From Pandoraea anapnoica (lineage in GTDB: Bacteria > Pseudomonadota > Gammaproteobacteria > Burkholderiales > Burkholderiaceae), in assembly GCF_902459765.1 (NCBI RefSeq), contig NZ_CABPSP010000003.1, forward strand, positions 186,001 through 250,000: a stretch of 64,000 bases of DNA, written 5' to 3'. Position numbers and translations under genes: made by a program. Below the pieces are notes generated by a model. That model ran no database searches. It was not told where the DNA came from and worked only from the letters and a program-made list of their open reading frames with translations. Position 1 is the first letter of the stretch, and every line of letters starts with the position of its first letter. Shown in pieces: positions 52,825-61,620 of the stretch.

Positions 52825-53286
52825 TTATCGCGCCTTGGTCTCAGACAGAAACGCCTTCGCTGCCGTACTCGCACGATCCAGCGCCTCGGCCATCGGCGCG
52901 ACGTCCTTCTCGCGAAACTGGCTGAGGAACAACTCCGCCACGGTGGACTGGTAGACCTTCCACATCTTCTTGCGAAGGGTACGTCCCTTGTCGGTGATGG
53001 TCGCGTAGGCCGCGCGTCCGTCGTCCGGATCGCGCATGCGGGTCACGAGCCCCTCTTGCTCCAGGCGATCGATCAGGCGCGTGAGGTTGTAGCGCTCGAT
53101 GGCGAGCACGTCGGCCAGTTCATGCATGCGCCGTGTGCCTTGCGGGCCGCTTTCCAACCCCCACAGCGTGTCGTACCAGGCGTAGGCGGGCAGGTCGGCC
53201 TGCGCCAGACGGCGCTCGATCTCGCGAATCATCGTGCGGTGCGCGCGCACGAAGGAGAACCAAAGATCGGGGTCAGGCGTGCTCAT
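52825..53286 (-). CDS. MarR family transcriptional regulator
   Basis: A 153-residue regulator. The winged helix contains HELADVLAIERYNLTRLIDRLEQEGLVTRMRDPDDGRAAYATITDKG, with the DxRxxxxxLT wing pattern. It is convergent with the E1-like gene and divergent from the full-length E1 gene. Sites of ATTGCANNTGCAAT type lie upstream of it and of the GST/E1-like pair, consistent with autorepression and control of both units. ATG 53286 is chosen over the longer 53352 frame, which would run through the operators. Confidence 0.93.
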   Translation of the reverse strand: MSTPDPDLWFSFVRAHRTMIREIERRLAQADLPAYAWYDTLWGLESGPQGTRRMHELADVLAIERYNLTRLIDRLEQEGLVTRMRDPDDGRAAYATITDKGRTLRKKMWKVYQSTVAELFLSQFREKDVAPMAEALDRASTAAKAFLSETKAR

Positions 53287-53313
53287 GAATGTCCTTGTCG
53301 ATGTCACATGTGA

Positions 53314-53370
53314 GTTGCAGATGCAATTGTACATGGCTAGAATGACCGGCATAACGATTGCAAATGCAAT
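53314..53370. promoter_or_regulatory. Two ATTGCANNTGCAAT operators (marR / E1 intergenic)
   Basis: GTTGCAGATGCAAT (53314-53327) and ATTGCAAATGCAAT (53357-53370), 43 bp apart, lie between the marR start and the E1 gene. They share the consensus of the two sites near 51527. Confidence 0.72.
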
Positions 53371-53457
53371 TCATTCTGCGCTTACTGCTGTCGTAATCGC
53401 TATCGCGAACCCCCGTCGCGATCTCTACTGTGGTTCGTGATCTCAAGGAGACATGTC

Positions 53458-56142
53458 ATGACTCAATTGCCAGTGGCGGCGGGTGCCGACACCGATATCC
53501 AGGAAACGCGCGAATGGCTCGACGCGCTCGAAGGCGTCACCACCGTTGAAGGCCGCTCGCGCGCCCACTTTCTGATCGACCGTCTTGCCGCCTGGGACTT
53601 CGCGCAGCATGGCGACTTTCATACCCGGGTGACGACCGACTATGTCAACACGATCCCCACGTCGCGCCAGCCTGCGTATCCGGGCGATCTCGCCATCGAG
53701 CGCCGTCTGAACGCCTTCATCCGCTGGAATGCGATGGTGATGGTGCTGCGCGCGGGCAAGCACTCGAACGTAGGTGGCCACATCGCGACGTACCAGTCGG
53801 CGGCGGTCCTGTACGACGTCGGTTTCGATCACTTCTTCCGTGGTCGCACGGACACGTTCGACGGTGACATGATCTACGTGCAGGGGCATTCCGCGCCGGG
53901 CATCTACGCGCGTGCTTACGTCGAAGGCCGCATCACGCAGGCGCAGCTTGATAACTACCGGCGTGAAGCGGGGCGCAGCGGCATCTCGTCGTACCCGCAT
54001 CCGCGTCTGATGCCAGACTTCTGGCAGTTCCCGACGGTGTCGATGGGCCTCGGCCCGATCACCGCCGCGTATCAGGCGCGCTTCATGCGCTATCTCGAAT
54101 ACCGTGGGCTGAAGCAGCATCAGGGCCGCAAGGTCTGGGCGTTCCTCGGTGACGGCGAAATGGATCAGCCGGAATCGCTCGCCGCGATCTCGCTGGGCGG
54201 ACGTGAGCGTCTCGATAATCTCGTCTTCGTCGTGAACTGCAATCTGCAACGGCTCGATGGCCCTGTGCGCGGCAACGGCAAGGTCATTCAGGAACTGGAA
54301 GGCACGTTCCGGGCGGCGGGGTGGAACGTTATCAAAGTGGTGTGGGGCAGCGGCTGGGACGCGCTGCTGGAAAACGATGTTCATGGCCTGCTGCGCGAGC
54401 GGATGATGGCGTGTGTCGATGGCGATTATCAGACATTCAAATCGCAAAATGGTGCTTATGTACGCGAGCACTTCTTCGGCACGTCGCCGGAGCTGCTGGC
54501 GATGGTCGCGCATCTGAGCGACGACGAGATCTGGCAACTCGCGCGCGGCGGTCACGACGCATTGAAGGTACACGCCGCCTACGCGCAGGCGATGAAGACG
54601 GAGGGGCGTCCGACCGTCATCCTCGCCAAGACCGTGAAGGGCTTCGGTATGGGCGAAGCGGGCGAGGGGCAGAACGTCAATCACCAGTTGAAGAAGATGA
54701 GTGCCGACGCGGTGCGCGCATTCCGCGACCGCTTCGATCTTCCGGTGAGCGACGAGCAACTGGCCGAGATGCCGTACCTGCGTCCCGAGCCCGACAGTCC
54801 CGAGGGACGCTACTTCGCGGCGCGTCGTGCCGCGATGGGCGGTCATCAGCCTGCGCGCTTCGGCTTGCGCGCGCCGCTCGCCATCCCGCCGCTAAGCACC
54901 TTCGCCGCACAGCTCAAGGATTCGGGCGAGCGCGAGATGTCGACGACGATGGCGTTCGTGCGCATTCTCACGGCGTTGCTCAAGGACAAGGAAATCGGCA
55001 AGCGCGTGATTCCCATCGTGCCCGACGAATCGCGCACGTTCGGCATGGAGCCGCTGTTCCGCCAGATCGGTATTCACTCGTTCCAGGGGCAGCGCTACAC
55101 GCCGCAGGACGCCGGACAACTCAGCTACTACAAGGAGGCGCTCGACGGTCAGATTCTGCAGGAGGGCATCAACGAGTCGGGTGCAATGGCGTCGTGGATC
55201 GCGGCGGGCACGTCGTACAGCACGCACGACTACGCCACGATCCCGTTCTATATCTTCTATTCGATGTTCGGCCTGCAACGCGTGGGTGACCTCGCATGGG
55301 CTGCGGGCGACGCCCGCACGCGCGGCTTCATGCTTGGGGCGACGTCCGGTCGCACCACGCTCATGGGCGAAGGCTTGCAACACGACGACGGTCACAGCCA
55401 CGTGCTCGCGTCCGTCATCCCGAACTGTGTGGCGTACGACCCCACGTTCCAGTACGAACTCGCCGTGATTCTGCAAGACGGCATGAAGCGGATGTACGTC
55501 GACGATCAGGACGTCTACTACTACGTCACGCTGCTCAACGAGAACTACGCGCACCCGGCCATGCCCGAAGGCGCGGAGGCGGGCATTCTCAAGGGGCTGT
55601 ACTTGCTACGTAAAGGCGATGCGGACGAGGCGAAGGCCGATGCGCCGCGCGTACAACTCATGGGCAGCGGCGCGATTTTGCGTGAGGTCATGGCGGCGAG
55701 CGAATTGCTGCGCGACGACTTCGGCGTGCAGAGCGATATCTGGAGTGCGACGAGCCTGACGGAAGTGCGTCGTGAAGGGCTGGCCGTCGAGCGCTGGAAT
55801 TTGCTGCATCCGGATCAGACGCCGCGTGTGCCGTACGTCCAGCAATGTCTCGCGGATCGCAAGGGGCCGGTGGTGGTCGCGACGGATTACATGAAGATCG
55901 TCGGCGACCAGATTCGTCCGTTCGTGCGTGACCGTCGTTTCGTCACGCTCGGCACGGATGGCTTTGGCTGCTCAGATACGCGCGAGTCGCTGCGCACGTA
56001 CTTCGAGGTGGACCGTCACTTCATCGTGCTGGCGGCGCTCGGTGCGCTGGCCGACGAGGGGCGTGTGCCGCGTGAGCGCGTCGCCGAGGCGATTCGCAAG
56101 TACGGTATCGATCCGGAGAAGCTGGATCCGGCAACGGTTTGA
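53458..56142 (+). CDS. Pyruvate (2-oxoacid) dehydrogenase E1, homodimeric type (AceE/MdeB-like)
   Basis: An 894-residue ThDP-dependent E1 that decarboxylates pyruvate or a related 2-oxoacid and acylates the E2 lipoyl group. HSNVGGHIATYQSAA, GHSAPGIYARAYVEGR, the ThDP/Mg motif GDGEMDQPES...NCNLQRLDGP and DESRTFGMEPLF are intact, as is GEGLQHDDGHSH. No E2/E3 genes are adjacent, unlike a main pdh operon. With a MarR gene beside it, this fits an accessory E1 such as MdeB (2-oxobutyrate). AAGGAG lies seven bases before ATG 53458. Confidence 0.93.
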   Translation: MTQLPVAAGADTDIQETREWLDALEGVTTVEGRSRAHFLIDRLAAWDFAQHGDFHTRVTTDYVNTIPTSRQPAYPGDLAIERRLNAFIRWNAMVMVLRAGKHSNVGGHIATYQSAAVLYDVGFDHFFRGRTDTFDGDMIYVQGHSAPGIYARAYVEGRITQAQLDNYRREAGRSGISSYPHPRLMPDFWQFPTVSMGLGPITAAYQARFMRYLEYRGLKQHQGRKVWAFLGDGEMDQPESLAAISLGGRERLDNLVFVVNCNLQRLDGPVRGNGKVIQELEGTFRAAGWNVIKVVWGSGWDALLENDVHGLLRERMMACVDGDYQTFKSQNGAYVREHFFGTSPELLAMVAHLSDDEIWQLARGGHDALKVHAAYAQAMKTEGRPTVILAKTVKGFGMGEAGEGQNVNHQLKKMSADAVRAFRDRFDLPVSDEQLAEMPYLRPEPDSPEGRYFAARRAAMGGHQPARFGLRAPLAIPPLSTFAAQLKDSGEREMSTTMAFVRILTALLKDKEIGKRVIPIVPDESRTFGMEPLFRQIGIHSFQGQRYTPQDAGQLSYYKEALDGQILQEGINESGAMASWIAAGTSYSTHDYATIPFYIFYSMFGLQRVGDLAWAAGDARTRGFMLGATSGRTTLMGEGLQHDDGHSHVLASVIPNCVAYDPTFQYELAVILQDGMKRMYVDDQDVYYYVTLLNENYAHPAMPEGAEAGILKGLYLLRKGDADEAKADAPRVQLMGSGAILREVMAASELLRDDFGVQSDIWSATSLTEVRREGLAVERWNLLHPDQTPRVPYVQQCLADRKGPVVVATDYMKIVGDQIRPFVRDRRFVTLGTDGFGCSDTRESLRTYFEVDRHFIVLAALGALADEGRVPRERVAEAIRKYGIDPEKLDPATV

Positions 56143-56221
56143 TGGGGAAGTGGAGGGCCGGAAGCGGGAAGGTGAAGCGCGGTGCGGGGGCGTGTCGCGC
56201 TTCACCTGAACGTTTTGGCCA

Positions 56222-56848
56222 TCAGTTGCCGGTTTTGCGATACAACGCCAGACCGCCCGCGAGCGAGAACATGACAATGGCGCAAACGCGGTTCAGACGC
56301 TTGAGGCCGCGTGCCGTCATCAGACGCGCGGCTTGCACGCCACCAGTCGCGTAAAGCGTCATCACCAGAATATCGACCCCGGCGGAGACGACCGCCAGCA
56401 CGGCATACTGCGGCGCGAGCGGCATCGACGTGTCCACGAATTGCGGCAGAAACGCCGAGAAGAACAGCGGAATCTTGGGATTGGTCAGCCCGACGCCGAA
56501 GCTGCGCAGGAAGACGCGCCCCGCACTCAGATCGGACTTGATTCGCACCTGACTCAAATCTTGCGGATGGCTGCGCCAGAGTTGAATCGCGAGCCACACG
56601 AGATACGCCACGCCGACCCACTTGACGGTGGCGAAGAGCGTCGCCGACGCCATGAGCACCGCACCGAGCCCGGCACCCACGGCGGCCACGACCAGCAGGT
56701 CGGACAGCGCCGCACCGCACATCCCCACGAGTACCACACGCCAGTTGCCCGAGATGCCGTTGGCAAGGGCGAGCAGTGTCGTCGGGCCGGGGATCAGGCC
56801 GCCGATCAGCGCGGCTGTGGCATATATCGCAAGCGTGGAGAGATGCAT
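56222..56848 (-). CDS. LysE/RhtB family amino-acid exporter
   Basis: A 208-residue membrane protein with six helices. The family N-terminus is ATAALIGGLIPGPTTLLALANGISGNWR. Further signatures are GAALSDLLVVAAVGAGLGA, YLVWLAIQLWRS and FGVGLTNPKIPLFFSAFLPQFVD. It probably exports an amino acid or homoserine-lactone-like compound. ATG 56848 is chosen; the longer frame to 56974 contains the repeat-derived tail of the neighbour. Confidence 0.92.
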   Translation of the reverse strand: MHLSTLAIYATAALIGGLIPGPTTLLALANGISGNWRVVLVGMCGAALSDLLVVAAVGAGLGAVLMASATLFATVKWVGVAYLVWLAIQLWRSHPQDLSQVRIKSDLSAGRVFLRSFGVGLTNPKIPLFFSAFLPQFVDTSMPLAPQYAVLAVVSAGVDILVMTLYATGGVQAARLMTARGLKRLNRVCAIVMFSLAGGLALYRKTGN

Positions 56849-56927
56849 GAGGCGGCACCGGTAACGGAACGGAGATGCCAGTCTTGCAGATCGCGCATCG
56901 GGCGGCAAGCGGGTTATGACGCCGCCC

Positions 56928-57731
56928 TCATGCGACGTGTGCAACGTGTGCAACGTGTGCGACGTGTGCGGCATATCCCGTCAGGCCGGTGGCGATCTCG
57001 TCCTTGAGCGTCAGCGCAGGAATCTCGTAGTCGCCGTGGTTCTGGTGACGATACGGGATCGGCGCTGTCGTCGCGAGCGTGTCCAGACGCTTGCCCAAAT
57101 CGCGCGTAATCTTGGCGAACGCTTCGGCATCGACCCGCGACGAGCGGTACGTCACGAACGGCGGCAGTACGTCGAAGCCGGGGTAGAACAGCATGCCGTG
57201 CTGAATCGGGAACAAGATGTCGTCGATGGGCCCGTTGATGCCGCGCGCGCTGTAATGCGAGTCCCAGCCGCCGGTTGTCACCACGAGCATCGCGCGTTTG
57301 CCCGACAGCGAGCCTTCGCCGTAGCGGTCACCCCAGTGCGCGTTCGAATGCTCGCCCACGCCATAGGCAAAGCCATACGCATACACGCGGTCGAACCAGC
57401 CCTTCATGATCGCGGGCATGGAGAACCACCACAGCGGGAACTGAAAGATCACCGTATCGGCCCAGCGAAGCTTCTCCTGTTCGCGGGCGATGTCGTCGCG
57501 CTGCGTGCCGTCGAGGAACGCCTGCTTCGAGTCGAGCGACGCGTGAAACGGTTCAGCCGGATTGCGTTGCGGCGCGTCGTGCTCGTCGATAGTGGTCTTC
57601 CATTGCATCGCGTACAAATCCGAGACCTGCACGTGATGACCGGCCGCCTCCAGATGCTGCACGGCGAAGTCGCGCAGCGCGCCGTTGAGCGAGCGCGGTT
57701 GGGGATGGGCGTAGACGATCAGGACATTCAT
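56928..57731 (-). CDS. NAD(P)H dehydrogenase (quinone), flavodoxin-like fold
   Basis: A 267-residue FMN/FAD quinone reductase of the Flavodoxin_2/NQO group. MNVLIVYAHPQPRSLNGALRDFAVQHL is the N-terminal nucleotide-binding part. FQFPLWWFSMPAIMKGWFDRVYAYGFAYG and VVTTGGWDSHYSARG are cofactor contacts. The C-terminus ends in four AHV units encoded by a 9-bp tandem repeat, not expected in the family. It is divergent from a LysR gene, which probably regulates it. Confidence 0.92.
   Translation of the reverse strand: MNVLIVYAHPQPRSLNGALRDFAVQHLEAAGHHVQVSDLYAMQWKTTIDEHDAPQRNPAEPFHASLDSKQAFLDGTQRDDIAREQEKLRWADTVIFQFPLWWFSMPAIMKGWFDRVYAYGFAYGVGEHSNAHWGDRYGEGSLSGKRAMLVVTTGGWDSHYSARGINGPIDDILFPIQHGMLFYPGFDVLPPFVTYRSSRVDAEAFAKITRDLGKRLDTLATTAPIPYRHQNHGDYEIPALTLKDEIATGLTGYAAHVAHVAHVAHVA
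56931..56966. repeat. Four 9-bp tandem repeats (TGCRACGTG) at the end of the quinone reductase gene
   Basis: Copies at 56931, 56940, 56949 and 56958 differ at one position only (G or A). They encode Ala-His-Val repeats directly before the stop. In-frame 9-bp units could expand or contract without frameshift. Confidence 0.9.
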
Positions 57732-57852
57732 TTTCAGACTCCGTAGCCTTGCAGCGTATTCGATGCCATCGATTCATTCGGATGGGGATGAATGCAGCTT
57801 AGAGACGCACGCGGTATATTGGAAATGAATTCCTGATATGGCAGGTATAACG

Positions 57853-58746
57853 ATGGTTAATTTGCGACGGCTCGACCTGAATCTGCTTGTCACGCTCGAC
57901 GTACTGTTGGCCGAGCTGAACGTTACACGCGCGGCCGAACGGTTGCACATCTCCCAGCCAGCGGTGAGCGTGCATCTCGCGAAGCTACGCGATGTGCTGG
58001 AAGACCCGCTGCTGCTGCCGGGGCCGCGCGGCATGCGGCCGACCGCGCGGGCAGAGTCGCTGCGCGAACCCTTGCGCGAAGCGCTCGAATCGCTCACGCG
58101 CGCCGTAGCCCCGGCGGCACCGTTCGAACCGGCGAATGCCGATCTGACGTGGCGCATTACGGCAACCGACTACACCGAATCGACGATTGTCCTGCCGCTC
58201 ATGCAACGGCTGCGGGAGGAAGCGCCGAAGACGCGGCTGGCGGTCTACGATCTGGTCCCTTCACGGCTGTCGCGTCAGGCGGAGCAGGGCAACATCGATG
58301 TTGCTTTTCATACGACGGAGAATGCGCCGGACGGCTTGCGTCGCAAGGCGCTCTTCACCGAGCGTTATGTGCTGGTGGGACGGCGGGGGCATCCGAAGCT
58401 CAAGCGTCGCCCGACACTCAAGCAGTTCTGCGAACTCGATCACAGCATCGTTTCGCAGGACGGTGGCGGCTTTCATGCCAGCACAGACGACGCGCTCGCC
58501 GCAATGGGCCTGTCACGACGTGTTGTCTTCTCCGTGCCGCACTTCCTGTTCCTGCGCGCGGCACTCGCGAGCACCGATCTCGTCGCGATGGCCCCGGAGC
58601 GCCTCGTGCGCGACGATCCCGCGCTGCAACTCATGGCCCCGCCCATCGATCTGCCCGGCTTCGAAATCTCGATGTACTGGCATGAGCGCGTGCACCGCGA
58701 CCCGGCACATCGCTGGCTGCGGGAAACCATCGCCAGTGTGGTGTGA
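57853..58746 (+). CDS. LysR family transcriptional regulator (NodD-like group)
   Basis: A 297-residue regulator. The start VNLRRLDLNLLVTLDVLLAELNVTRAAERLHISQPAVSVHLAKLRD contains the winged helix and is characteristic of the NodD/PcpR-type branch. ATG 57853 has AGG seven bases upstream; ATG 57838 is an alternative. GGAA...TTCC symmetry lies around 57822-57834 in the gap shared with the quinone reductase, a possible binding site. Confidence 0.92.
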   Translation: MVNLRRLDLNLLVTLDVLLAELNVTRAAERLHISQPAVSVHLAKLRDVLEDPLLLPGPRGMRPTARAESLREPLREALESLTRAVAPAAPFEPANADLTWRITATDYTESTIVLPLMQRLREEAPKTRLAVYDLVPSRLSRQAEQGNIDVAFHTTENAPDGLRRKALFTERYVLVGRRGHPKLKRRPTLKQFCELDHSIVSQDGGGFHASTDDALAAMGLSRRVVFSVPHFLFLRAALASTDLVAMAPERLVRDDPALQLMAPPIDLPGFEISMYWHERVHRDPAHRWLRETIASVV

Positions 58747-58749
58747 TGT

Positions 58750-59796
58750 TCAGCGATCGGGCGTCAGCGTGCGTCGTTCATAGTCCCGCGACCCCATCTC
58801 CGCCAGACGACTGATCGTGCGTGACAGATCGCGCCAGTCGCTTAGCGCATCAAGAGCGGGGATGAGTGGCGCGTCGGACGCAATCAGCAGGGTTCGCTGA
58901 CGGTCGTAGCAAATGTCGACGAGCCAGAGAAAGCGTTGCAGCGTGTCTGGGCGGCGCAACTGCTCGACGTGCAGTTCGTCGACGATCAGCGCTCGCCACT
59001 GTTCGGCAAGACCGAGGTAGTCCAGATGCGAGCGGTGGGCCACGCACAGCGCCTCGAAGTCGGCCCACACCACGCGCTCGCCCGCGCTGCGCACCGCCAG
59101 GGCGCGTCCGGCCACCGTGACATTTGACGGGGCGCTTGCCGGGCCGCCCTCCAGCGCTTCGTAACACGCAGACAGGACCTCACGCGCAGCGTTCAGCGGG
59201 GCAAGCCAGCGCGGCATCGACGCCGCGTCGCCTCCCATCCGGTAATCGGTCGCGCCGTCGAAATGCACGATGGCGAAGCGCTGAAGAATCACGGCGATGG
59301 TCGGCTCGAAACGCTCGTGAAACTCGGGATCGGGCAACAACTGGGCGGGGGCATAGTTCGACGTCAGCACCAGCCGCACGCCGCGTGCAAGCGCAATGTC
59401 GAGAAAGCGTCCGATGAGGAAGGCGTCGGCAATGTCGTGGACATGGAATTCGTCGAAGCACAGCAGTTCGACGCCATCCAGCCAGCGATTGGCCACGGCC
59501 GCGAGCCGGTCGTCGCACTTCGGCTCACGCACGAGCTGACGGTGGATATCGCGCAGGAACTCGTGAAAGTGCACCCGGCGCTTCTCGCCATCGGCGACGG
59601 CGAAGGCGGCATCCACGACAAGGCTCTTGCCGCGTCCGGGCAGGCCGTAGCAATAGACGCCGTCATGCGTTGCAGCCCCTCGGGGTGCGCCCGGTGGCGA
59701 GAGGCTCGCAAGCACGGCGATGGCGTCGCGTTGACGACGGTCGGGGGTAATGTGGCGCTCGGCCAGCGCTCGCGTGATACGCGCGGCGTCGATCAT
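58750..59796 (-). CDS. zapE: ZapE/AFG1-type cell-division ATPase
   Basis: A 348-residue P-loop ATPase. YGLPGRGKSLVVDAAF is the Walker A region, FHEFLRDIHRQL follows, and CFDEFHVHDIADAFLIGRF is the Walker B signature of the ZapE/AFG1 family. TSNYAP is sensor-like, and the C-terminal WADFEALC...SHLDYLGLA is also conserved. ZapE acts on FtsZ rings under stress. The order here is not the usual one (near the 2-oxoglutarate dehydrogenase genes), so this may be a second copy. Stop lies three bases after the LysR stop (convergent). Confidence 0.88.
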   Translation of the reverse strand: MIDAARITRALAERHITPDRRQRDAIAVLASLSPPGAPRGAATHDGVYCYGLPGRGKSLVVDAAFAVADGEKRRVHFHEFLRDIHRQLVREPKCDDRLAAVANRWLDGVELLCFDEFHVHDIADAFLIGRFLDIALARGVRLVLTSNYAPAQLLPDPEFHERFEPTIAVILQRFAIVHFDGATDYRMGGDAASMPRWLAPLNAAREVLSACYEALEGGPASAPSNVTVAGRALAVRSAGERVVWADFEALCVAHRSHLDYLGLAEQWRALIVDELHVEQLRRPDTLQRFLWLVDICYDRQRTLLIASDAPLIPALDALSDWRDLSRTISRLAEMGSRDYERRTLTPDR

Positions 59797-60125
59797 GGAC
59801 GCGGGACTCCGGAAGGCTGAGGCCGATGCATGGGGATCATGCTGTCGGCCGACGAGCGTCACTATACCGGCGCGCCGCATGGCGGGCCAATACGGAATTC
59901 CGTGCGCCGCCATCGCATTTCGGCATCGCGGCGGCGGTCTTCGGCGGCCTGCGATTGCTGCTAGAATTGCCGCACGGCCGATGCTGCCTGCCGCTCGCAC
60001 CCGATCCGGGATTGGTGAAAGCATCGCAGGCATCGCATGTCCGTCCCGTTCTCCGGGCGATGCGCATCAGCAACGCGAGCACTGATCGAATGCATCGCCA
60101 TTGAACGCTATCAAGGATGGCCAAC
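59797..60125. other. Intergenic region between zapE-like gene and glyoxalase-like gene
   Basis: About 330 bp without a supported gene. A -10-like TAGAAT lies at 59962-59967 on the plus strand without a good -35. The zapE frame stays open upstream to 60033, but there it has atypical composition and no family similarity. Confidence 0.4.
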
Positions 60126-60662
60126 ATGCGAACCTATCTCGACGCCAAAATCATGGCCAAGTCCCTGCGCGAACGTCTCGCGCGCGAGGGCATCGACATC
60201 TCCCACGCACAGGCACTGGAATCCGTTGCCGCACAGTTCGGCTTCGCGGACTGGAACGTGCTCGCCGCAAAAGTGAGCGCCGCAGCGCTCAGCGACGGCA
60301 TCGTGTTCGACACCGTCGCCCCGATTCACCGGATCTTCGACGAAGCGAAAGCGCGCGAATTCTACGTCGACTTCCTCGGTTTCAAGCTCGATTGGGAACA
60401 TCGCTTTGCCGACGGTATGCCGCTCTACTGCCAGGTCTCGCGTGCGGGCATGACGCTGCACCTGTCCGGCCACTTCGGCGATGCCAGCCCGGGGGCGACG
60501 ACGTTCGTCTTCATGCGGGGTGTCGAAGCCTATCAGCGCGATCTGTCGGGCAAGCGTTATCCCAATATGAACCCTGGCATCGAGGAACTCGACTGGGGCA
60601 AACAGATGACGGTGACGGACCCGTTCAACAACCGCATTCGCTTCTGCGAATCGAACGACTGA
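60126..60662 (+). CDS. Glyoxalase/bleomycin-resistance (VOC) family protein with extra N-terminal domain
   Basis: A 178-residue protein. Residues 1-50 (YLDAKIMAKSLRERLAREGIDISHAQALESVAAQFGFADWNVL) form a small helical domain often fused to such proteins. A single VOC domain follows, with APIHRIFDEAKAREFYVDFLGFKLDWEHRF, LSGHFGDASPGA and MTVTDPFNNRIRFCES as in bleomycin-binding proteins. AAGGA lies nine bases before ATG 60126. The ligand is unknown. It is 15 bp upstream of the NAT gene, so probably an operon. Confidence 0.87.
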   Translation: MRTYLDAKIMAKSLRERLAREGIDISHAQALESVAAQFGFADWNVLAAKVSAAALSDGIVFDTVAPIHRIFDEAKAREFYVDFLGFKLDWEHRFADGMPLYCQVSRAGMTLHLSGHFGDASPGATTFVFMRGVEAYQRDLSGKRYPNMNPGIEELDWGKQMTVTDPFNNRIRFCESND

Positions 60663-60677
60663 CAGAGGAAAGCCGGT

Positions 60678-61538
60678 ATGTCCCAAGATTTCGATCCCGC
60701 GCGCTATTTCCGGCGCATCGGTTATACCGGCCCCCGCGAAGCCACGCTCGATGTGCTGCGCGCGGTGCATTCGCTGCATCCGCTCGCGATTCCCTTCGAG
60801 AATATCGATCCGATGCGCGGCAAAGCGGTGAACGTGGATCTGTCGTCGGTCGTCGCCAAGCTGGTCGACGGCGAACGCGGCGGTTACTGTTTCGAACAGA
60901 ACGCGCTGTTTGCGAGTGCGCTCAAGTACCTCGGGTTCGACGTCACGCCGCTGATCGGACGTGTCTGCTGGGGCCGCACCTTCGAAGCGGAAGCGCCGCT
61001 CACGCACATGCTGCTGCGCATCGAACTCGACGGCGAATCGTGGCTGGCGGATGTGGGCTTCGGCTCGGTCACGCTGACAGCGCCGTTGCGTCTGAATGCG
61101 TCGGGCGAGCAGGCCACCCCGCTCGAAATCTTCAGTCTGACGCCGGTGCCGATGGGCGATGGTCATACCGTCGGCGAATATCGTCTGAGCGTGAAATCGG
61201 CGCAGACATGGCTGCCGACGTATCGCTTCACGCCGCGCCCCGCCGAGTGGATCGATTACAAGCTCGGGAGCTGGTACACGTCGAGCGCGCCGGACTCGAT
61301 CTTCACCAATCACCTCATGGCGTGCCGCGTGTTGCCGCAGGGGCGTCTGGCGTTGCTCGATACCAAACTTGTCGAGCGCGGTCCGAAGGGCGACGTGATC
61401 GCCGAGACGAAAATCGATTCGGCGTCACAACTGGTCGACGCGCTGGCCGGACGCTTCGGCCTCAATCTGGCCGACGTCGACACCGACGAGTTGTTCGCGC
61501 GAGCGCTCGCGGGCGCCGCCAAACCGGTCGTGCGCTGA
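60678..61538 (+). CDS. nat: Arylamine N-acetyltransferase
   Basis: A 286-residue NAT. The catalytic triad is visible: Cys in RGGYCFEQN, His in PLTHMLLRI and Asp in WLADVGFGS. It transfers acetyl from acetyl-CoA to arylamines and hydrazines. The length and N-terminal YFRRIGYTGP are typical. AGAGGAAAG precedes the start. Confidence 0.96.
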   Translation: MSQDFDPARYFRRIGYTGPREATLDVLRAVHSLHPLAIPFENIDPMRGKAVNVDLSSVVAKLVDGERGGYCFEQNALFASALKYLGFDVTPLIGRVCWGRTFEAEAPLTHMLLRIELDGESWLADVGFGSVTLTAPLRLNASGEQATPLEIFSLTPVPMGDGHTVGEYRLSVKSAQTWLPTYRFTPRPAEWIDYKLGSWYTSSAPDSIFTNHLMACRVLPQGRLALLDTKLVERGPKGDVIAETKIDSASQLVDALAGRFGLNLADVDTDELFARALAGAAKPVVR

Positions 61539-61557
61539 ACAGCGCAAGCACAAAGCA

Positions 61558-61592
61558 GAAGGGCCTTGCAGACCGACCGTCGCAAGGCCCTT
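61558..61592. terminator. Bidirectional terminator between nat and MFS gene
   Basis: GAAGGGCCTTGC (61558-61569) pairs with GCAAGGCCCTTC (61581-61592), followed by TTTC. It separates convergent genes. Confidence 0.9.
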
Positions 61593-61620
61593 CTTTCATA
61601 CGTCCTTCAATGAGTGTGCA

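Noticed and set aside
58750-60033. Longer ZapE-like protein starting at 60033
   Set aside because: The first 79 codons are Arg/Pro-rich intergenic sequence without similarity; ATG 59796 gives the normal N-terminus.
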